A stretch of DNA of 6,118 nt from an uncultured Marvinbryantia sp. (GTDB lineage Bacteria; Bacillota; Clostridia; Lachnospirales; Lachnospiraceae): contig CANQJX010000112.1 in assembly GCA_947624335.1 (NCBI GenBank), forward strand, positions 1 to 6,118. The letters are read 5' to 3'. This document shows positions 1 to 4,854 of this stretch, piece by piece. Under the pieces are notes generated by a model. The model was not told the origin of the DNA, did no database searches, and was given only the letters and a program-made list of their open reading frames with translations. The stretch's first letter is position 1. Every line of letters begins with the position of its first letter. A program made the position numbers and the translations under genes.

Positions 1-3
1 CAT
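1..3 (-). other. Possible start codon of the next gene (off the left edge)
   Basis: On the minus strand an ATG occupies the last three bases of the window, 17 bases after the permease stop. An AGGG (positions 13-10) sits 6 bases upstream and could serve as a weak Shine-Dalgarno site. NitT/TauT-type importers normally have a periplasmic or lipoprotein substrate-binding protein next to the ATPase and permease genes, and none is seen on the right-hand side, so this ATG may open that gene. No coding sequence beyond the ATG is visible, so this is only a positional inference. Confidence 0.3.
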
Positions 4-20
4 CCGCCGCCCTATACTCT

Positions 21-842
21 CTAAATCCTCTTTCGATACCATTTTTCCGCCGCGCCTATCAGCGCGTACAGTCCCATGGCGATCATACAGAGGATTACAA
101 TGCTCATAATTACCCAGTCCAGTTTAAAAACCTGGCTCCCATAGATGATCAGATAGCCCAGCCCCATGCGCGCGCCGATAAATTCGCCGATGACTACGCC
201 CACCAGGCAAAGCCCGATATTTACCTTCATAATGCTGATGATCGCGGGAACCGTGCTTGGCAGCACTACCTTGGTAAGCACATGAAAACGGCTGCCGCCC
301 AGCGTATAGATCAGCTTCATCTTATCCTGGCTGACTTCGCGAAAGCCTGTGTACAGATTTAAAATTGTGCCGAAAATGGCAACCGACATACCGGCCACGA
401 TAATAGTCGTGCGGTTGGCGCCCAGCCAGACGATCAAAAGCGGCGCAAGCGCCGATTTGGGAAGGCTGTTTAATACCACCAGATAAGGTTCCAAAACTTC
501 CGAAAGCTTGTCGCTGCACCACAGAAGAACCGCCGTCAAAATTCCCAGCACTACCACAAAAAGAAAACTTAAAACGGTCTCCAGCAGCGTCGCGAAAATA
601 TGCCCAAAAATACTCCGGTCCGCGACCATCTTGCAGAACGTGCGCGCGACGCGGCTCGGACTGCTGAAAATAAACCCGTCGATCCGGCCGCTTGCCACAG
701 AAAGTTCCCAAAGCGCAAGAAAACCGAACAGCAATAAAATACGCGCCGCTTTTACAAAACGACGATGGCGCGCCCGGGAAGCCAGATATTCACGCTGACG
801 CAGCGACACCTTGCAATCGTCTTTATTTGCTTTTTCCGTCAT
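21..842 (-). CDS. ABC importer permease, NitT/TauT (SsuC/TauC/ThiX-like) family
   Basis: This 273-residue protein is an inner-membrane permease subunit of an ABC importer and works with the ATPase encoded just upstream. A basic cytoplasmic N-terminus (residues 1-32) is followed by about six hydrophobic segments, roughly at 33-50, 84-108, 119-140, 146-165, 197-219 and 243-265. The cytoplasmic coupling loop (EAA-type motif) is readable around residues 168-200, with the Gly-Gly pair at 182-183 and the Leu-Pro at 194-195 that touch the ATPase. The N-terminal Ser-Pro-Ser (61-63) after the first membrane segment is typical of the SsuC/TauC group. Length is normal for the family. The ATG at 842 is supported by a strong GGAAGGAG 10 bases upstream inside the end of the ATPase gene. 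Family members carry taurine, alkanesulfonates, nitrate or thiamine and riboflavin precursors; the substrate cannot be told from this subunit. Confidence 0.93.
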   Translation of the reverse strand: MTEKANKDDCKVSLRQREYLASRARHRRFVKAARILLLFGFLALWELSVASGRIDGFIFSSPSRVARTFCKMVADRSIFGHIFATLLETVLSFLFVVVLGILTAVLLWCSDKLSEVLEPYLVVLNSLPKSALAPLLIVWLGANRTTIIVAGMSVAIFGTILNLYTGFREVSQDKMKLIYTLGGSRFHVLTKVVLPSTVPAIISIMKVNIGLCLVGVVIGEFIGARMGLGYLIIYGSQVFKLDWVIMSIVILCMIAMGLYALIGAAEKWYRKRI

Positions 843-1605
843 ACGCGTTCAGCTCCTTCCAGATTTGATTAAAGTAATCCTGAAACTGCGGCTCATTCCT
901 TACGGTAAGCGGCGTGCGCCCGGCGACGTCAAAGGTGATCGGCATTTGCACAAGAATACGCGCGGGACGGCTGGAGAGAACCAGCACCTTATCCGCCATA
1001 CTGACCGCTTCCGCCAGGTCATGCGTCACCAAAACCGCCGTCTTATGTTCTTTTTTTATAATGTGATAAATATCGTCCGCCACGTTCAGACGCGTCTGGT
1101 AATCCAGCGCGGAAAACGGTTCATCCAGAAGCAGCAGCGACGGGCGCAGTACCAGCGTGCGGATCAGGGCCGCGCGCTGGCGCATCCCGCCGGAGAGCTG
1201 GCTCGGCTTTACATGGCGAAATTCCCACAAGCCGTATTCCTCCATCAGTTCTCTGGCAAACGCCATGTTTTCTTCGGTCAGCTTGCGCTGAATCTCCAGC
1301 CCAAGCGTGATGTTTCCGTAAATGTTGCGCCACTCAAAAAGCTGGTCTTTTTGCGGCATATAGCCTATATGAAAATCCGCATGCTGCCCGACCGGCCGCC
1401 CGTTGAGCAAAACGCTGCCGGATTCCGGTCTGATCAGATTGCAGATGAGAGACAGCAGCGTAGATTTTCCGCATCCGCTCGGTCCGACAATTACGGCAAA
1501 TTCTCCGTCGTTTACCGAAAACGATACATCCGAAAGCGCATGCGTCTCGCCGTCAGGCGTATGATAAGAATAAGTTACATTCCTGCATTCTAATAAAGGC
1601 TGCAT
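823..1605 (-). CDS. ABC importer ATP-binding subunit, NitT/TauT (SsuB/TauB-like) family
   Basis: This 260-residue cytoplasmic ATPase powers the importer formed with the adjacent permease. All nucleotide-binding motifs are intact: Walker A GPSGCGKST at residues 41-49, Q-loop Gln85, signature LSGGMRQR at 137-144, Walker B LLLLDEP at 157-163 with catalytic Glu162, D-loop SALD at 165-168 and switch His195. The MPQKDQLFEW stretch after the Q-loop and the length of about 260 residues fit the taurine/sulfonate/nitrate class rather than the longer sugar or polyamine ATPases, which carry an extra C-terminal domain. The start at 1605 is preferred over an upstream in-frame ATG at 1662 because AGGAGG (1617-1612) lies 6 bases before it and the extra 19 residues do not look like part of the ATPase fold. 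The 3' end overlaps the permease gene by 20 bases. The transported substrate is unknown. Confidence 0.95.
   Translation of the reverse strand: MQPLLECRNVTYSYHTPDGETHALSDVSFSVNDGEFAVIVGPSGCGKSTLLSLICNLIRPESGSVLLNGRPVGQHADFHIGYMPQKDQLFEWRNIYGNITLGLEIQRKLTEENMAFARELMEEYGLWEFRHVKPSQLSGGMRQRAALIRTLVLRPSLLLLDEPFSALDYQTRLNVADDIYHIIKKEHKTAVLVTHDLAEAVSMADKVLVLSSRPARILVQMPITFDVAGRTPLTVRNEPQFQDYFNQIWKELNAYDGKSK
853..860 (-). promoter_or_regulatory. Ribosome binding site of the permease, inside the ATPase gene
   Basis: GGAAGGAG on the minus strand lies 10 bases before the permease ATG and within the last codons of the ABC ATPase gene. With the 20-base overlap of the two genes, it points to coupled translation and balanced amounts of the two subunits. 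Confidence 0.8.
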
Positions 1606-1644
1606 CTCATACCTCCTACTTTGTTCTATGGTAGTGTATGAAAT
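1604..1644 (-). promoter_or_regulatory. Potential RNA hairpin over the ABC ATPase ribosome binding site
   Basis: In the minus-strand transcript AUUUCAUAC (1644-1636) can pair with GUAUGAGAU (1612-1604): nine pairs, one of them a G-U wobble, closing a 23-base loop (1635-1613). The loop holds most of the AGGAGG site, and the right arm holds its last G and the A and U of the AUG. If formed it would hinder translation of the importer genes. The pairing is seen directly; a regulatory role is inference, and the large loop and A/U-rich stem make it only moderately stable. Confidence 0.3.
1612..1617 (-). promoter_or_regulatory. Ribosome binding site that sets the ABC ATPase start
   Basis: A perfect AGGAGG on the minus strand lies 6 bases before the ATG at 1605-1603. 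Another ATG at 1610-1608 is only one base from this site and is out of frame with the ATPase, so 1605 is the only sensible start. The last G of the site and the first two bases of the start codon fall in the right arm of a potential RNA hairpin (arms 1636-1644 and 1604-1612). Confidence 0.85.
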
Positions 1645-1669
1645 CCAGCCTTTGTATGACATTCTTTCT

Positions 1670-2845
1670 TTAAATCCTCGCCACGCCGGTATCTCTCGCC
1701 GCCTGCGCCACGGCCGCCGCTACGCTCTTGCCGACGCGCGGGTCAAACGCTTTGGGGATGATATAGTCCGGCGACAGTTCCTCCTCGCTGATCAGTCCGG
1801 CCAGCGCCTTTGCCGCCGCAATTTTCATCGCATCGTTGATATCGCGCGCGCGCACGTCAAACGTGCCGCGGAAAATGCCCGGAAACGCCAGCACATTGTT
1901 GATCTGATTGGGAAAATCGCTGCGGCCGGTAGCGACTACCTTTGCGCCGCCCGCTTTTGCGTCCTCCGGGAAAATTTCCGGCGTCGGATTGGCGCAGGCA
2001 AAAATAACGGCGTCCCGGTTCATCGTCTTTACCATCTCCGTTGTGACCACGCCGGGAGCGGAAACGCCGATAAACACGTCTGCGCCCGCCAGCAGATCGG
2101 CAAGGCCGCCCTTTCTTTTTTCGCGGTTGGTAATCCGCGCCATTTCTTCTTTCATGGGATTCATGCCCGCCGTGCGTCCTTCGTAGATCGCGCCGCTGCG
2201 GTCGCATAAAGTGATGTCCGGATAACCCGCCGACAAAAGCAGGCGGCAAATAGAAACTGCCGCCGCCCCGGCGCCGTTTATGACAATGCGCACCTGCTCT
2301 TTTGTCTTGCCGACCACCTTTAAGGCATTGTGCAGTCCGGCCAGCGTAATCACCGCCGTGCCGTGCTGGTCGTCGTGAAAGATCGGGATATCGCACTTTT
2401 CTTTCAGTTTTCTTTCGATTTCAAAGCAGCGGGGCGCGGAAATGTCTTCCAGATTAACGCCGCCGAAGGAGCCGCAAATCAGATAGATTGTATTGACGAT
2501 CTCGTCCACGTCTTTGCTCTTTACGCACAGGGGGAACGCGTCCACATCCCCAAACGCTTTAAACAGTACGCATTTCCCTTCCATAACGGGCATTCCCGCT
2601 TCGGGGCCGATATCGCCAAGTCCCAGGACCGCCGTGCCGTCTGTGACGACCAGGCACATATTATGACGTCTGGTCAGTTCGTAACTCTTTTCCACGTCTT
2701 TTTGAATCTCCAGACAAGGCTGCGCCACGCCGGGCGTATAGGCAAGGGACAAATCTTCCTCCCGGCCGACCGGCACTCTGGTTACCACTTCAATTTTTCC
2801 CTTCCACTGCTGATGCAGCTTCAAAGATTCTTTCGCATAATCCAT
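1670..2845 (-). CDS. Malic enzyme, short bacterial type (oxaloacetate-decarboxylating malate dehydrogenase)
   Basis: This 391-residue cytoplasmic enzyme oxidatively decarboxylates malate to pyruvate and CO2 while reducing NAD(P). The N-terminal malic domain has catalytic Tyr36 in AYTPGVA, the GLGDIGP stretch at 75-81 and the catalytic Lys91 in MEGK. Divalent-metal ligands are expected at Glu133-Asp134 (LEDI) and in FHDDQHGTA at 156-164. The C-terminal NAD-binding domain has the GAGAAA dinucleotide loop at 191-196, an acidic Asp215 at the end of the next strand, ANPTPE at 285-290 and NQINNVLAFPGIFRG at 313-327. It has the single-module length and lacks the phosphotransacetylase-like C-terminal domain of MaeB. 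The ATG at 2845 has a GGGAGG (2861-2856) 10 bases upstream. It follows the lactate dehydrogenase gene by 43 bases, so both probably share a transcript. NAD versus NADP preference cannot be settled by eye. Confidence 0.96.
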   Translation of the reverse strand: MDYAKESLKLHQQWKGKIEVVTRVPVGREEDLSLAYTPGVAQPCLEIQKDVEKSYELTRRHNMCLVVTDGTAVLGLGDIGPEAGMPVMEGKCVLFKAFGDVDAFPLCVKSKDVDEIVNTIYLICGSFGGVNLEDISAPRCFEIERKLKEKCDIPIFHDDQHGTAVITLAGLHNALKVVGKTKEQVRIVINGAGAAAVSICRLLLSAGYPDITLCDRSGAIYEGRTAGMNPMKEEMARITNREKRKGGLADLLAGADVFIGVSAPGVVTTEMVKTMNRDAVIFACANPTPEIFPEDAKAGGAKVVATGRSDFPNQINNVLAFPGIFRGTFDVRARDINDAMKIAAAKALAGLISEEELSPDYIIPKAFDPRVGKSVAAAVAQAARDTGVARI

Positions 2846-2888
2846 TTTTTCTTTTCCTCCCGTTTTGCTCCAAATAACCGCTTACCTT

Positions 2889-3887
2889 TTACTTTGATTC
2901 TACTTCATTTCCATTCTTTTTGCCCTGCATGAAACACAGCGCGTTTTCCATCGTCGTGCGGCTGATCGCAAGAAGCGCTTCCCGCGCAAAAAATCCTTGG
3001 TGCGAGGTCACAACCACATTGGGAAAGTTTAAAAGCCGCGCCACCGTGGAATGTTTCAGGATCGCGTCCGAAAGATCTTCGTAAACGCTGCCGTCCTCTT
3101 CTTCGTATACGTCCAGCCCGACCGCAAAAAATTTGCCGTCCCGGATGCCCCGGATCAGATCCTCCGTACAGATCAGCCCTCCCCGCGAAGTATTTACAAG
3201 GATTACGCCGTCCTTCATTTTGGCGATTGTCTCCGTATGGATCAGATGATATGTCTCCTCCGTCAGCGGGCAGTGCAGCGAAATCAGGTCGGAGCGTGCA
3301 AGCAGCGTATCCATGTCCGTATATTCCGCAAAGTCCAGCGACGGATTCTGAAAAACGTCATACGCAAGCACGTTCATTCCAAATCCATGGCAAATGCGCG
3401 CCATTGCCGCTCCGATTTTCCCGGTACCCACGATACCCGCCGTTTTTCCGTGCAGGGTAACGCCCATCAGGCCGCTCAGGCTGAAATCATTTTCACGCAC
3501 GCGCACATACGCTTTGTGCGTATGCCGGTTTGCCGTCAGGGCGAGCGCCATGGCGTGTTCCGCAACCGCTTCCGGCGAATAGCCGGGCACGCGCATCACT
3601 GTAATATTCTTCTCTTTTGCCTTCGCAAGATCTACATTGTTAAAGCCCGCGCTGCGCATCAGGATCAGGCGGACGCCGCAGTCGGCAAGGATCTCGATGG
3701 CAGGAGCGCTCAGATCCATATTTACAAACGCGCAGACCGCCTCGTATCCGCGCGCCAGCCGCGCGGTATCCGGGGTCAGCAGGGTTTCTACATAGTCCAG
3801 TTCGATCTGCTCATACTGTTTTTCGCGCCAGGTGTCGTCAAAAAACTGTCTGTCATAGCTCTTTGTGCCAAAAAAAAGAATCTTCAT
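2889..3887 (-). CDS. D-lactate dehydrogenase (LdhA-type D-2-hydroxyacid dehydrogenase)
   Basis: This 332-residue cytoplasmic enzyme of the D-isomer 2-hydroxyacid dehydrogenase family most likely reduces pyruvate to D-lactate with NADH. The substrate-domain motif RSAGFNNVD is at residues 78-86. PGYSPEAVAEHA (101-112), the following NRHTHKAY and the segment up to GKTAGIVGTGKIG (147-159) closely resemble E. coli LdhA. The nucleotide loop is GTGKIG at 154-159 with Asp177 at the end of the second strand. Catalytic residues are Arg235 (VNTSRGG), Glu264 (DVYEEE) and His296 (TSHQGFF), at the usual spacing, and length is normal. The start at 3887 is chosen over an in-frame ATG at 3947 because GGGAG (3900-3896) lies 8 bases before it and MKILFFGTKSYD is the typical N-terminus. 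A related 2-hydroxyacid such as 2-ketoisocaproate could be the real substrate, but the LdhA-like body favours lactate. Confidence 0.92.
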   Translation of the reverse strand: MKILFFGTKSYDRQFFDDTWREKQYEQIELDYVETLLTPDTARLARGYEAVCAFVNMDLSAPAIEILADCGVRLILMRSAGFNNVDLAKAKEKNITVMRVPGYSPEAVAEHAMALALTANRHTHKAYVRVRENDFSLSGLMGVTLHGKTAGIVGTGKIGAAMARICHGFGMNVLAYDVFQNPSLDFAEYTDMDTLLARSDLISLHCPLTEETYHLIHTETIAKMKDGVILVNTSRGGLICTEDLIRGIRDGKFFAVGLDVYEEEDGSVYEDLSDAILKHSTVARLLNFPNVVVTSHQGFFAREALLAISRTTMENALCFMQGKKNGNEVESK

Positions 3888-3971
3888 CCGATGTTCTCCC
3901 TTCTGTTTCAAAGTGCTATCAGCATTCCCGCTTCCGGCAAAAACCATACATAAATACCGGAAAATTTCCGA
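3888..3971 (-). other. 84-base gap between amidohydrolase and lactate dehydrogenase
   Basis: This is the longest gap of the window. It contains a 13-base palindrome, CGGAAAATTTCCG on the plus strand at 3958-3970, directly after the amidohydrolase stop, and a short TGCT/AGCA inverted repeat near 3913-3924. Neither is followed by a run of U in the transcript, so I do not call a terminator. No clear -35/-10 pair is seen. A regulator site or an unrecognised promoter for the lactate dehydrogenase gene could lie here. Confidence 0.4.
3896..3900 (-). promoter_or_regulatory. Ribosome binding site that sets the D-lactate dehydrogenase start
   Basis: GGGAG within AAGGGAGAA on the minus strand lies 8 bases before the ATG at 3887-3885. 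The upstream in-frame ATG at 3947 lacks a comparable purine-rich site and would add 20 residues not seen in the family, so this site decides the start. Confidence 0.7.
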
Positions 3972-4850
3972 TTATTCCGCGCAAACCATCCGACCGGTAA
4001 TACGCTCCTGCGCCCGCGTCAGCCGCTCCTGCAATTCCGCAGCCGGAACATCTTTTAAAACTTCCAAAAATATCTGACGTTCCTGTAAAAGACCTTTGCC
4101 ATGCGGCACCAGATAAGCGCCGGCGTCGCTGCCAAGCGCCACCAGGACCCCGCTTGCATAGGCGTCGGCAAGATTCCGGCATTCCATATCATAAATGCTC
4201 TCCAGCACCGCGTCCTCGTAGCGTCCGCAGCCGATCAGATTTCTGGTCGTAACGATTGTGGGAACCCAGACGCAGCCGCTGTCCGCCATGGCTTCCATGC
4301 AGTCCCGGTCGATATAATTTCCGTGTTCAATGCTGTCCGCCCCGGCAAGCACCGCGGGAAGAACCGCCTCGGGACCGTTTGCATGGACCATTACCGCAAA
4401 CCCTTCTTCATGCGCAATGTGAATCATCTGCGCAATCCACCCGCGCTCCAGCGCTTCCTCGCTTAACAGCCCATACGCGCGGTAATCCACAATTCCCGAC
4501 GCCATAATCTTAATAAAATTACCGCCCTTTTCCCGGACCTGCCCCACTAGCTGCGCATATTCTTTCAGCGTCCGCGCGCTCTTTCCCACGATATGTCCGT
4601 AATGCCCTTCGCGGTGGATGGCAAAAAGCGGCGTATAATAGGTAATGCCATATTCCCCGGCAAGCGTGCGCGCCGCCTCGGAAACGCCAAAACGATCTCC
4701 GCCGTCCCGTACAAAGGGAATGGCGGAGTCTTTGTATGCCTGCAGATGTGCGCGCACGCGGGCAAGGTTGACATGGTCTTTGTGGTCGCGCACGGCGGCG
4801 CGATAATCGATCCCGTCCATAAACAGATGGGCATGACATTCTCCAAACAT
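3972..4850 (-). CDS. Amidohydrolase-superfamily metal hydrolase, substrate unknown
   Basis: This 292-residue protein is a metal-dependent hydrolase with the amidohydrolase TIM-barrel ligand set complete: His6 and His8 (CHAHL), Lys114 in FIKIM as the likely bridging carboxylated lysine, His156 (VMVHANG), His176 (SIEHG) and Asp242 (LGSDAGAY). The order and spacing resemble the imidazolonepropionase-like / Xaa-Pro dipeptidase branch (COG1228-like), so an amide or cyclic amide substrate is likely, but the actual one is not known. It starts almost at the HxH motif and so lacks the N-terminal part of the beta-sandwich domain found in longer relatives (about 400 residues). This is not an obvious truncation, since a TGA stop lies in frame just upstream (4877-4875) with no ATG, GTG or TTG between. 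No signal peptide is seen. The ATG is 4 bases after the upstream ATPase stop and has no good Shine-Dalgarno site, suggesting translational coupling. Confidence 0.88.
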   Translation of the reverse strand: MFGECHAHLFMDGIDYRAAVRDHKDHVNLARVRAHLQAYKDSAIPFVRDGGDRFGVSEAARTLAGEYGITYYTPLFAIHREGHYGHIVGKSARTLKEYAQLVGQVREKGGNFIKIMASGIVDYRAYGLLSEEALERGWIAQMIHIAHEEGFAVMVHANGPEAVLPAVLAGADSIEHGNYIDRDCMEAMADSGCVWVPTIVTTRNLIGCGRYEDAVLESIYDMECRNLADAYASGVLVALGSDAGAYLVPHGKGLLQERQIFLEVLKDVPAAELQERLTRAQERITGRMVCAE

Positions 4851-4854
4851 TGTC

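Noticed and set aside
1049..1074. A/T-rich stretch resembling a promoter -10 region inside the ABC ATPase gene
   Set aside because: It encodes the family-like DDIYHIIKKEHK segment. No matching -35 and no gene starting suitably downstream were found.
811..1593. Plus-strand open frame of 260 codons opposite the ABC ATPase gene
   Set aside because: It lies wholly antisense to a gene with every ABC motif intact. Its product is Arg/His/Gln-rich with no recognisable domain, as expected from a GC-rich antisense frame.
1606..1662. N-terminal extension of the ABC ATPase from the ATG at 1662
   Set aside because: It would begin just after the malic enzyme stop and read through the AGGAGG site; the family-typical start is at 1605.
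1606..1669. Promoter or TPP-type riboswitch ahead of the importer genes
   Set aside because: The gap is too short for a full thiamine-pyrophosphate riboswitch, no conserved thi-box core is visible, and no hexamer pair comes near the consensus at 16-18 base spacing.
3913..3924. Short hairpin as a transcription terminator after the amidohydrolase
   Set aside because: The stem is only four pairs and no U-run follows in the transcript.
3888..3947. N-terminal extension of the lactate dehydrogenase from the ATG at 3947
   Set aside because: The extra 20 residues are not family-like and there is no ribosome site ahead of them; GGGAG lies at the right distance from the ATG at 3887.
3051..3953. Plus-strand open frame of 300 codons opposite the D-lactate dehydrogenase gene
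   Set aside because: It mirrors a well-conserved dehydrogenase on the other strand, shows no domain, and has a composition typical of a shadow frame.
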